DNA of 64,000 nucleotides from Scleroderma bovista (taxonomy: Eukaryota; Basidiomycota; Agaricomycetes; Boletales; Sclerodermataceae). A program made the translations under genes and the position numbers. The notes under the pieces were generated by a model. The model did no database searches and was not told the origin of the DNA. It saw only the letters and a program-made list of their open reading frames with translations. The DNA is taken from the NCBI GenBank assembly GCA_037178675.1, contig JAYMGJ010000295.1:1-64000 (forward strand), read 5' to 3'. Below, in pieces: positions 45,475-55,798 of this stretch; position 1 is the stretch's first letter, and the number at the start of each line of letters is the position of its first letter.

Positions 45475-46287
45475 CCGGTACTTTGATGATGTCATCATTG
45501 TCATTGACAACCTTTGCTGCCATCTTCTTTTTCTTGCACTTCTCGCTTCCTTGTGGCGACGTTGCCACCTCCTTCTCCTTTGCCTTGCCCTTTGCCTTGT
45601 CCACTACTGGACCTGGACCACCCACCTCCAGCCACTCACACTGCTCCTTGAGCCCAGTGCACTTCATGCACACATGTTGCTTGGGCTTTTCAGGGTCCTG
45701 CTCGCACTTGGCCTTGTGCTTGGCACAATGAATGCACCTGCCAGGAGGTTAATAATAATTAAAAAATCATAAAGAAGGATAAAACAATTACTTACCAGAC
45801 TTCCTCACTCTGGTCTCCACTCAGACCTGCCTCTGGCTCTTCCCTTGCTCTTTTCTTTGATGCCTCCTGCACCAGTGCCCTCTGCCTCACAGCAACCTCT
45901 GCAGCCCTCCACTGCACCCCCACCCTGTTCTTCTCCACCTGCTCATGTGCCTGGTGCTCCACCTCCTCTCTGGCTTTCTGCTCTGCCTCTGCCTTAGCGC
46001 ACTCCGCCTCCTCACAAGCTTTTGCCTCCACCTCTTCATGTGCTCGCACTCCACCTCTTCCCTGTGTTGTTTCTCTCTTGACCTGCTTGCGTCGACACCT
46101 CTCCTTCGTTTCAGCATCAAGGATGGACACCTTGTCTTTGCTACTGGACTGAAGCTCTGGTGTTGTTGCCTTGGTCCAGTCCTTGGACTTGACTGCAGAG
46201 GGAACAGTGGGGGTGGTGGACTTAGCAATGTTCAACATGTTAAAATCAATGACAGAAAACTGGGGGTAAAGACAAAACTGGTCTGAT

Positions 46288-46294
46288 CTTTATA
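46288..46294 (-). promoter_or_regulatory. TATA box of the Gypsy-I(+) accessory gene
   Basis: Minus strand TATAAAG in GGATCTATAAAGATCAGACC, 50 bp upstream of the ATG at 46238. Retained although the surrounding sequence has diverged from the copy at 12004. Confidence 0.55.
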
Positions 46295-46402
46295 GATCCA
46301 AAATTCATACTCAGACAACCACTCCGGACTCCACATTGTTTTAGGCAACCACACGACAGCCTCATTGGGGCCTCATGGGTTCAGCCCCTAAAAGAGGAAT
46401 AC

Positions 46403-47037
46403 TGTTATGACCATGTCCAACTCCAGGTCCTATCTGGTCACTCCAGTTGCATTGCAGCACTACAGTCCAACTCCAGACCTCTGCACATCACTCTGGTCCC
46501 AGATGTGCACATACTCTTCCACTAAGTGCAACCCTTTGCATTAATCCCTATCCAGTCATTACTTCACCTCCCCGTCAACCCTGTAGTACCATGAGTTCTC
46601 CATGCTCTGTTTATATCTTCTACCTTGTAGTATTTTCTCCAGACCTTACTTATTTTCATTGGACCTGACCTAGTCCCAACTCCAGTTATTCCTTGTCTGC
46701 CCTTTGGGCTGTTTACTTGTCACCATAAATACTTGACCCTAGTTCTCTGTAGTATAAGTATCCTGTACTCCATCCTATATACCTCAGTCTGAAATCAACC
46801 GAAGTTACTACTCCTGTTCCTGCTCGTCTCCATCTCCATCTCCATCTGCCCTCCATCTCCATCTTCTCTTGACCGGAACCTACACAAGGGATCAATGCTC
46901 GTATCCCTAGTGGTTGAATCCAAGCAGTCACCAACTCTGGCCGGACTAATCTCTTGTCCAGCCCTCTGCCCTCTTCCTTCATCCACCCTTATCCAGACTT
47001 GACCAGATCCCCTACCAGAGTAGACCAGGACTTGACA
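46403..47037 (+). repeat. Gypsy-I(+) 3' LTR, 635 bp
   Basis: TGTTATGACC...GACTTGACA, preceded by the purine tract AAAAGAGGAATAC and followed by ATTAT. Confidence 0.92.
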
Positions 47038-47154
47038 ATTATCCATCAACCATGGTTCATAGCATATTACAAAATAGTGAGAATATGGTGTCATTGACAC
47101 TATATATCAATATTTCACTTTTAATGTGATAAATAGTACTACCTATATAGTGTA

Positions 47155-48650
47155 TTACCAAATAGTTTGATTTGCATACTTACTAGCCCAATTGTTCAGT
47201 ACAAATGAACTACACAAGTCTAATACATTCTTAGATGTCCATTGAGGTGACCAAGTCGCTTTTCTAGGAGCGTTAGGGATTAATTGACATGCTTGCCTAA
47301 TTGTTCTCAATAAAACAACCTTTCCCACCATCTCACTTGGTTTGCTTACTGTATACATGTTGTGGTGTTTCCCTGGCATGTGCAATACCTTGTACCACTC
47401 AATGTAAGCAAGCTCTTCTTTTGGCCAGCAGCTAGGTGCCTCAGAGAGTAATATCTTCCTGGGTAATTTAAATATGACCTGAAGATGCCCTACTTTCATT
47501 TCTAGGAGTGTTCATCAGTGAGTAAACAGGAATGATGTATCAGATCAGCTTCACCTGGAAGCCCTGTGGACTCTGCAGCAGCAGAGTGAGCAACCACTAC
47601 CATGTCAAGTTGACCACTGTCTCCAGGCTTTGCCTTGATGGTTTCCTTCCCCCCTTCCCCATCTATGTTGTTCCCCAACTCATCCATCTGTAGCTTATAG
47701 CCATATCATACATCCAAACACTCCAGACCCAGACCCAGACTAGCATGTTGTAGCTGTGAGTGCAGGATTGATTGTCCTTGGGATAAGAGGGAGTTGAGAA
47801 AGCACTTAAGGTCCCTTGAAAAGTAAGGCACTGAATGGAGTTCCTCTATCTTGCTTATGGGCTGAGCATGCGCTGCAGGCTGCTTTGCTAGCATTATTGT
47901 CCTGGTGAGTGGGTCCTGGTTCTCCTCTGCCTGGTCATTGACATATCTCCCAAACATCTCTATTTTCTCTTGCCTATCCAGCCACTTGGTCATCTGCAGG
48001 ATGGCATTTCTTGTGTTTGACACCCTCCAACCCTCCTTAGCTAGGTCTATATGCAGTCATTTGAAGGCCTCTGTGTTATAGTTGTTGGTAGTACCATACA
48101 TTTTGATGCATTCCACATAATGAAGCAAACTGTGGAATTTTGGAATGTTGAAGTGGTCTCTGATTCCCAGTGTGACAAGAACTTCCTTATGATAGTGAAA
48201 CAGTGACAGGGCATCTTCCATATATTTGAGGGAGTCTTCATCATGAGAGGGGTATTGGGCCAGATAAAGGAAGTCTAATAGCACCCTGTAACACATTAGG
48301 ACATTGTTTGGGACTTTACCCACCAAGCAGCCCAGAAGCACCTCTGCCATCTGCTTTCTCTCATTCCCTGACACCTGCATCAACTTAGACCAACTGTGTT
48401 TGAAATGGTGGACTCCAAAGAGTTGTGCTGCATGATGGAGCAGGGAGGTTGTGGTTGAAGCATTCGATGTATGCAAGGAAATCATTACTGTGAAGGAGGC
48501 AGAAGATGATATGAATTTGTACAATAGCATGCCCTGTAAGACAAGTGAACAAATGATGAGGCATCTTGCTTCAAAACATACCTTTGAGACCCTTTGAAGG
48601 CCAGTCACTTTCGTCTGTTTGACTAATGATAGTGAAGTCATATTGGCCAC
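47155..48650 (-). pseudogene. Plavaka-type DDE transposase, C-terminal remnant
   Basis: Minus-strand pieces in order: 48650-48057 (VSGNERKQMAEVLLGCLVGK, GIRDHFNIPKFHSLLHYVEC, YNTEAFK), TGA, LHIDLAKEGWRVSNTRNAIL, 48023-47706 (MTKWLDRQEKIEMFGRYV), a gap, 47499-47155 (LQVIFKLPRK, EELAYIEWYKVL, LIPNAPRKATWSPQWTSKNV). Fungal Plavaka transposases have these blocks in this order. The TGA at 48057-48059 replaces the Arg of ERLHID, a CGA to TGA change. The catalytic part and the transposon ends are not seen. Confidence 0.72.
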
Positions 48651-48659
48651 TGGGGAGTC

Positions 48660-49940
48660 ATGTAGAGGGAGGAGAGGCCACTTCAGTCAACCCCCATCCA
48701 GGACCTATTTAGGTTTGTATATTTATACAGATGTATCTACCTATGAGGTCCTGACAGGTTGGAAATTCCCAGCTGCCCATGGAGATTCTCCATTCTCTAG
48801 CACTATGCATGGGGATTCTCTGGAGCCTTATTATAATTCTCCAGCACTATGCTTGGAGATCCAAATATGAGCATTTCTGGGCACAAACAGGACTTTCTCC
48901 AGGGTTAAATAGGGTCTTTTATGAGTACAAACAGGACCTTCTCCAGAGTGAATAGGGCATTTTCTGGGTGCAAATGGGACTCTCCAGGCTAAATAGACCT
49001 ATTTCTGAGATCAAATGATGCTTTTGCCATGCTACATAGGCCTCTCCCCAGAATACAATATATTACTAATATATTAACATCATTTGTTCATGTGAAAACT
49101 TTTCTTGTCTGGGTACATACATTATATACTACTCTATGTACTCTCCTCATCAGCTTGATGTGGGTATTTTCCAAGTCAGTTTTGGAATGTCTAAAGGGGT
49201 ACAAAGATTTTCCAAGGGGATATGAGGATTCTACAAGTTAGGTGTGGAAATTCTCCAAATAAGTTTCAAGCATGCAAATGAAACCATGATCATTGGAGTA
49301 GGTGGGATTTCAGTATGTGTAGTGGGTGGAACATACCTCTAACTTGGAAGGCAATATTTGATGTGGTTCAACATGGAGTATATAGAGGGGGGAAGGGGGG
49401 AGGGGGAAGGGGGAAGGGAGGAGGGGGGGAAGGGGGGAAGGGGTGTTAGTGTTCACCTCCTAGATTGAAATTTTACAAGTCACCTGAGGAGGTTCTTCAA
49501 GGGGGGTATGCATCCTGCAATTTGGATACCAGGATGAGTGAAGCCAAGAATGGTAAGGGGGGTTAATTTTCACATTCTTGATGGAAAACTTTCCAAGTCA
49601 TGTGAGAAGATTTGTCAATTTGGATGCCATGATGAGTGAAGCCAAGAATGGGGGTATGGGGATTCTTCAAGGGTAAAGTGGAAATTGGGCCATGAATAGC
49701 CATCCCCACACACATCATGTTTTCTGGTCCCTCACTGTACTCACCTTTGCCATCCTCATGGTATCCCTCACCCCTTCCCTCACCAGTCCACCTTCAGTGT
49801 CAACAATATGACCACCACCACCTAGATGACAATGACAGCCACCACCACCTCACCACCTACATTGACATTCCAGACATGGCCTCATCCCCAGCATAACCCA
49901 GCAATGACAATGGCAACAACAGCTACCACCCCAACACCAG
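48660..49940. other. Non-coding stretch with a G-rich tract
   Basis: No gene recognised. 49386-49443 is a (G)4-6-A simple repeat. Two related blocks (GGATACCAGGATGAGTGAAGCC near 49525 and a similar one near 49625) are a local duplication. Confidence 0.5.
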
Positions 49941-50147
49941 CAGTCAGGTCATGCTGGGCAGACTGGTCCTGGAAAGTGCTACTGCCTTTACACCAAAGCA
50001 GCATACCACAATGAAATGCTGCCTACTTTGATCCCAGATATCCAGAGAACTAACCTTGCCCATACTATCCTTATGTTAAAGGCAATGGATATCAATGACT
50101 TGCTCAGCTTTGACTTGATAGACCCACTGCCAGTGCATCAACAATGA
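49941..50147 (+). pseudogene. Fragment of a Prp22-like DEAH-box splicing helicase
   Basis: A single frame reads [18 protein letters not shown], then [20 protein letters not shown], then [20 protein letters not shown] and PLPVHQ, ending at TGA 50145. In spliceosomal DEAH helicases this is motif VI (QRAGRAGRTGPGKCYRLYT) followed by the ratchet-domain start (PEIQRTNL...LSFDFMDPPP). The conserved arginines of motif VI are gone here. Only about 65 codons are present, between CA-rich low-complexity sequence, so this is a captured or leftover gene piece. Confidence 0.75.
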
Positions 50148-50239
50148 CAATGGACACATCCCCTGCTCCCCAGTGGTGCAAACACAGCAGAACTACTACA
50201 CATTTTTTGGTAATCAACACTACATCACAAACACAACAC

Positions 50240-51060
50240 AACACATCCTAAGTGACACTACACATTTTTGGTAATCAACACTACACTACACATTTTTTCC
50301 TAATGGATACTACACATTTTTTGTACACATTTTACTACACTTTGACAACACTTTTACTACGCTTTTTTGTACACTTTTACTACACTTTTTACTACACTTT
50401 TACTACACTTTTTTGTACACTTACACTACACTTTTACTACACTTTTTGTACACTTTTTACTACACTTTTTACTACACTTTTACTACACTTTTTTGTACAC
50501 TTTTACTACACTTTTTACTACACTTTTACTACCCTTTTGACTACACTTTTACTACACTTTTGACTACACTTTTTGACTACACTTTTACTACACTTTTTTG
50601 TACACTTTTACTACACTTTTGATTACACTTTTACTATGCTTTTTTGCACACTTTTGACTACACTTTGACTACACTTTTGGGGCACTTCTTACTACACTTG
50701 TACTACACTTGTTGTAAATTGATTAGATTGAGTAGTGTAGTCATGGTTACGTTAAGAAGGGTAGTCATGATTAGGTTAAGAAGTGTAGTCATTATTAGGT
50801 TAAGTAGCATAGCTGTGACTGGGTTAACAAGTGCACCCCAAAGTGTAGTAAAACATGTAGTCAAAGTGTAATCAGAAGTGTACAGAAAGTGTAGTAAAAG
50901 TGTAGTAAAAGTGTAGTAAAAGTGTACAAAAAAGTGTACAAAAAAGTGTAGTAAAAGTGTACAAAAAAGTGTACAAAAAAGTGTAGTAAAAGTGTACAAA
51001 AAAGTAGTAAAAGTGTAGTAAAAAAGTGTAGTCAAAAGTGTAGTAAAGGTGTAGCAATAG
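50240..51060. repeat. Inverted minisatellite: TACACTTTTAC array and its reverse complement
   Basis: 50310-50710 repeats ACTACACTTTT with variants (TTTTTTGTACAC). After a 120-bp spacer, 50840-51060 repeats AAAAGTGTAGT, the exact complement. The two arrays could pair as a hairpin several hundred bp long. The short open frames here are repeat artefacts. Confidence 0.85.
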
Positions 51061-51600
51061 TGTCAGTAGTTAGGAATTTACAGAGTTGTACAGAGTTGAT
51101 GGGTCTGTACAGGCTGTACAGACCTGTACACAAGTCATGTGGTCTGTAGTGTCTGTAGCCCAAAAGTGCTGTTTTGCTGATGAAGGGCAGTTATCATGTT
51201 GATGGTTGTTGTCATCATCCATCGGCAGTAGTTCTTGTCTCAGTAGTGGCATAGGACTTGGGTGTGCTAGCCATTACATTGGTAGTGGCAGTGGCGGTCA
51301 TCATCATTGTCATTGATGCTGGTCATTTTGGTTGTTCCCATTGTTAGTGATTGCCTGTTGATGATGTCCTGGGCATTGGGTATGCTGGTGATAGTGGTGG
51401 CAGTTGTCATTGCATCATTGATAGTGGTGGTCATCACTATTGGGTGTGGCGGTCATTGGACTTGTGATGGTCATTGTCGTTGTCAATGCTGGTAGGGTTA
51501 TTTGTTGGTAATGGCCTGAGCATTGAACATGCTGGTCATCAGATTGGTGGTGGTGGTGGTGGCGGTCATTGTCATTGTCAGTGGTTGTCTGTTGGTGGGG
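51061..51600 (+). repeat. CTGTACAG-rich leader and GT-rich degenerate repeat
   Basis: 51090-51160 has several CTGTACAG-type words, as at 9835-9900, and both are followed by TGCTGTTTTGCTGATGA. 51184-51600 is a GGTGGTCATTGTC-type degenerate repeat, paralogous at its start to 11159-11287. Confidence 0.6.
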
Positions 51601-53706
51601 TGTCACACACCAAACAGGTTTGGTACAGTGAACATGGAAGATAACACCTATATCAAATGATCCTTATGTGAAGGATAGGCACAACAGATCCTCATTGTAG
51701 CCATCTATCGCAGAAGAAGACTATTCTGATGCAAGAGATGAATGCCAATGCTGACAGTCATCCCTCGCACAAGAACCACCAAGAAGCAGAAGAAACTGAA
51801 GGAATAACATCATTATGGTATGAGAAAGGAATGCACACCTCTGCAGTCCAACTCCCATATCAGAATGATCAAAGAAGCTGAAGAATTGATGGAGAAACAA
51901 AGGAGAAAGAGAAGAAATGATTTTTAGTGCCCAAATGTCATTTTTAGGCACCCAGTGCCAGCATTCCGATATTTTGAATAGCTCTGCCATTTCTCAAGCT
52001 ATTGGGCACATGATTATACCATCAGAGAGCCTAGAACGTGGTCTATCTGCCTGTCAAGTTCCGATGCAAATCTGTTTATTTCCCACGGAGATATTCCCCC
52101 CGCAATCCAGACGTTCATCTCATCGCTCACTATGGAGTCTGTATTATCTCTGGATTGTTTCTCTGCTATTGCTGCAGATCTCCACCATGTCCTGCTCTTA
52201 GGACAGCCTCTCCCAGAGTTCCCATGCACTGTCTGGCATGTATCTTCCCAGCCTGCTCCCTCAGTCCCCCTTGTTCTTGGCCAGCACGTTCTCCTCGTCA
52301 GTCCTGCATCAAGGATGTACTTTGGTCATCTTAGGTCTATTGTCAAGCCTGAAAAGTCTTCTCTGGTCGTCTCTGTGTCCCCTGAGCCCTCAGCCTATGA
52401 TCCCTTCCTCCCAGATACTTGCCATGTCCATCTTCTTCTGTCATTCATCTCACTTCCCTGGATGCGTCGAATTCAGTACTCTGTCCACTTCCCCACTTTC
52501 AGACGGCATCCCTCAGCACCATGACAGTTATACTCCCACTTTATGGTGCTGTTAGGAAGAAGAACCCTCTCTCATTCTTTCCCAGAAGAGAGCTCGTCAA
52601 GGGAGCCCATGGTTGCACTTCAGCGGCACTAGAATATATGCACTATACCTTAGTGTATGCTGACCCCCCCCCCCCCCCAAAGACCTCTGGACCCCTGGTA
52701 CCCTTCTTGTGGCTGTTCTCTCTCGGATCAATTCCCCTATTTATCCCAGGTCTCCCCTATTGTTCCCCCATCAAATTCCTGATGGTACACAGCCTCTCAT
52801 CAAACTTCTTGGGCAGTGCATCAATGACTTCTTCTGCTGTGCAAGTGACTCATCCCTTGCTTACTGATGCTCTCTTGTCATCAGTATTACTCTATCCCTT
52901 TTGCATTTTTGGTATATTACTCAGCTGATGACTCACTCCCTTACCAATCAGTCTTGTCATGCAGCTTACTCATTCCTTTACTCAGCAGCTTATTCATGCT
53001 CCCTATGCTTACTCATTCCTGCTTATCCCTTGCTTACTGATCGCTTACAAACCCCTTACAAAGCTCTTGCCAATCCCTTACCAATCCTTGACAAAATCTG
53101 CTTATTCCCTTCTCTTTTTGTACTTCAATGCTGTGTCCCCCCATGTATTTAAACACCTGGGCTCAGCCCAGTGATAAGAGACCCAAAATAGTATGAAATT
53201 ATCCCTCTCTCAGACTCTCTCAGTCAGTATCCCCTCAGCTCTTTGAGTCTTGTAGGCTTCAGTGAAGGTCTAAAGGCTCTGATATCTCAAGTTTATTCAA
53301 TCTATTCAAGTCCAAGTATTTCTCTAGGCTCAAGTGGAGTCTATCCTGTCAATCCTTCATCTCCCATTGCTTCTGGACGTCAGGAGCCCCCTTGCCCCTT
53401 TGCTGCACCAGTCTCTAGGTGTAGTATCGCTACTTCAGTCTCAGTCAACTCAATCCCTGCTTTGACACTTCCTAGGCTTTAGGAAGAGTCCAGACCCCTA
53501 TTCCCTTCATCATCTACTGCTCCTGTACCCCAGGAGTATCCTGCATCACTGTCTGCATCACCCTGTTGGTGTAGATCCCCTCTTCCCCTCCTCAGCATAT
53601 CCTCTCTGGACACCACAGAGGCAAACCACCACTCACACTTTTTCGTAGTCCTTTGTTGGTGTTGTGTTTGGGTTGTTGTTTCAACCTAAACCCTCACTTT
53701 GACTCA
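51601..53706 (+). mobile_element. LX2(+), 2106 bp
   Basis: TGTCACACACCAAACAGG...CACTTTGACTCA. The same family as 36079-38460; related to LX1 at the 5' end, in the ORF and in the TCTCTAGGCT block (about 53322), but diverged elsewhere. Flanks GGGG and CAGC do not match, so the duplication is lost or the ends recombined. Contains a TATTTAAA box at 53143. Confidence 0.8.
52132..52524 (+). CDS. LX2 ORF, 130 aa, homologue of the LX1 ORF
   Basis: MESVLSLDCFSAIAADL, LLLGQPLPEFPCTVW, PSVPLVLGQHVLLVSPASR, FISLPWMRRIQYS. Aligns with the LX1 ORF without indels over about 130 codons. Unknown function. Confidence 0.5.
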   Translation: MESVLSLDCFSAIAADLHHVLLLGQPLPEFPCTVWHVSSQPAPSVPLVLGQHVLLVSPASRMYFGHLRSIVKPEKSSLVVSVSPEPSAYDPFLPDTCHVHLLLSFISLPWMRRIQYSVHFPTFRRHPSAP

Positions 53707-54160
53707 CAGCAGCCTGGGTATTAGGGGTGCTGTTCATAACATTGGTGGTACCAGGTGTCGACATTGACAGTTGATAGTAGGGGTGGTGGTTCAGACTTGG
53801 TCGAGGGTGAGGTAGTGGCTGTCAACAATTGATGCTGATTGTGGTTGTCATCATCATCCCAGTGGTGGTGGTTGAGTTTGAGGTGTTGACGTGTCATTGT
53901 CATTCATTGATGGTGAAGATGGCACAAGCACTGGCAATACCATCAACTCAACCTGAGTCAAAGGGATGTGGCTCCCTGGAGTGAATTAATGGGTGGAGAT
54001 TCAGATACATGGACTTATGTGTTGTCTGGGCCATCCACACATCCTGCAAAGTGTCTCTACACAATTGTGTGTCAACGGTGATGCAGAAGCCTCAAGATAC
54101 AAGCTTACATAATTCAAGCCATGCCAAAGTCCTCTGAACTTCATCCAAACACGTGTGGAC
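53707..54160. repeat. GT-rich repeat and a decayed LARD-like fragment
   Basis: 53709-53900 continues the degenerate GT/CA repeat. From 53926, GATGGCAC...CATCAACTCAAC and GTCAACGGTGATGC...CTCAAGAT resemble 22384-22575 of the LARD-like element, with CG words turned to TG or CA. Confidence 0.45.
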
Positions 54161-54526
54161 GAGGTGTTTTCTGAATCTTGCACACACAAGTGTCTCATGC
54201 TCATTGGCCTTAACCATGGATGTAGTACCTGTGTGCTTGTAGAGAGAACCAAGGGAAAGTGGGCAGCTTCATGATGAGGTAAGAGACATAGACTGTTTTT
54301 TCACATCTGACTTGGTTTCTCACTGATCAACCTTGGTGTGATCCATGACAGACCAGACACCAGATAAGTTGTTGAATGTGGTTGACTTGATCGATCCCAA
54401 AATGAAACCATGCCAATTCGCTCCAGTGATGAGCTTTGTGGGGGTATGTATCTTGAAAAAAGTGTGTTGGGGGTTGCTGCAGTGGACCTGTAGGACAGAA
54501 GCTGTAGAAAAGGAAATTGGTAACCC

Positions 54527-54762
54527 TGTAGTGACCTCAGTAGATACTCAAGCTACTATATTAGAGTAATACCTGTAGTGACTACTACAAGTGAGTAAGT
54601 GTAAAAGTGAGTGTGTAATGGACTACTTACCCTCAGTAGATGTTCAAGCTACTGAGGGACTAATAGGAAAATACTACTGTGTATGTATGCTAGGAAGGCT
54701 TATGTAAGCCACACAGTCATGCACCTAAGTACCTAGTAATGCATGCTGGTTAATTTACAACA
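54527..54762 (-). repeat. Solo LTR related to the LARD-like element
   Basis: Minus strand TGTTGTAAATTAACC...GAGGTCACTACA with two CTCAGTAGCTTG...CTACTGAGG units; the same unit is in the LTRs at 12353 and 23127. No matching flanks. Confidence 0.5.
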
Positions 54763-55798
54763 ATGTACAGGATGCTGTCCTCTCTGTGTTTGATATTCGG
54801 CTCACATACTTAGACGTCAATATAATGGACTGTCCACCCAGGTCTGTTAGTGAGTTTCATCACTTTCTGTGTGACAGTGGAAGACAAACAGTTCTTCAAT
54901 ACAAGAGAGCAGTTGCATCCAGCCCACCACAGGTGTACTCACTTCCTTCCCAAAACTTGAAACAAACACACTGATTTCACTTCTTGCTGCAGCCAAGTTC
55001 TTCCAAGCCTGCATTGCAGTCTCACACTGGCCTCACCCAGGATGACCTCTAGAGAGGCAATCATGAGAGGAGATGAAGCACTCCTTTCTTAGCTTGGATA
55101 TAAGCAAGAGTTCAAACATGCATTCACTCCATTTGAGGTGCATTTTCTCCATCTCTCTCGGGTGCCAACCGACAGCCGAGCCTCAATTGCTCATGAGACA
55201 CTTGTGGGTGTTTGGGGTGTCCCTCAGCATTATTGGCCCCCTCCCGTCCATTGTGTATGGCTCATCCTTGTTACCATTGGCAAACATGTACTGCTCTGTT
55301 CTGGTCTATGCCCTTCCGAATGGTGGCGCATCTGCTATGGTGTGGGGGGTATGTGTCGGGTGCCTTTTGGAGAGTGCTGTTGAAGCAATACCTATATATG
55401 TAGAGGAACTGCTACTCCAACTCACCTGTTGGGTGGAGTGCACAACCTGAGATGGTAGCGGGCGGTAGCTGGTCAAGAGCTGTTATATTATATATGTGAT
55501 GGACACTGTTTATATACAATAAATAATGTGACATGTGACTGTGATGCATGATGTGTGACATGTAACATCTACTCTAAAGGGGACTATTACTAAGTCTACA
55601 CTAATATGGGTTGCAGTCTTGTGCACACTTTGTTGATGGTTTACACTGGGTGCATGTGTGACTTCAACAAGTGCAGATATTGAAGTGAAACTATTCCAGT
55701 GGCTTGTAGCCTCGCTTTTCATTCTCTGCATCAGTTTGGCCATGGCAGAACTTGGCTTCTCTGCACCGATGTCTGTAGCTCTACTACTGGATGCACGC

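Larger units (their letters stand above)
42895..46238 (-). pseudogene. Gypsy-I(+) opposite-strand accessory gene (coiled coil + Zn2Cys6-like), split by LX1-C
   Basis: ATG at 46238 (MLNIAKSTTPTVPSAVKSK). Exon 1 46238-45796: a Glu/Ala/Lys coiled coil (VEAKACEEAECAKAEAEQKA). Intron 45738-45795 (58 nt, GTAAGT...GGCAG, phase 2). Exon 2 from 45737: CIHCAKHKAKC...VCMKCTGLKEQCEW, an exact C-x2-C-x6-C-x11-C-x2-C-x6-C cluster, then a Lys-rich run and IIKVP, where LX1-C interrupts. Past it (43197 downward): FDPGPFLEWLDQLTGAVEEM, a heptad-like tail, then acidic decayed sequence to about 42895. No stop in exon 1 or the cluster. Role inferred from the cluster only. Confidence 0.65.
31555..47037 (+). mobile_element. 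Gypsy-I(+): full-length chromovirus with four insertions, TSD ATTAT
   Basis: 5' LTR 31555-32183, 3' LTR 46403-47037, and a perfect duplication ATTAT at 31550-31554 and 47038-47042. Insertions: LX1-B (32289-34631) in gag, LX2 reversed (36079-38460) between gag and pol, a solo Gypsy-I LTR (40204-40818) in RNase H and LX1-C (43202-45474) in the accessory gene. Removing them leaves about 7.9 kb. Confidence 0.93.

Noticed and set aside
50252..51057. Tyr/Thr/Leu-rich open frames in the minisatellite
   Set aside because: Translation of ACTACACTTTT repeats.
53926..54300. Possible remnant of a Gypsy-II LTR (CSTCVLVERTKG-like reading near 54220)
   Set aside because: Resembles 13940-13995 over only about 50 bp, and the order relative to LARD-like sequence does not fit; could be chance.
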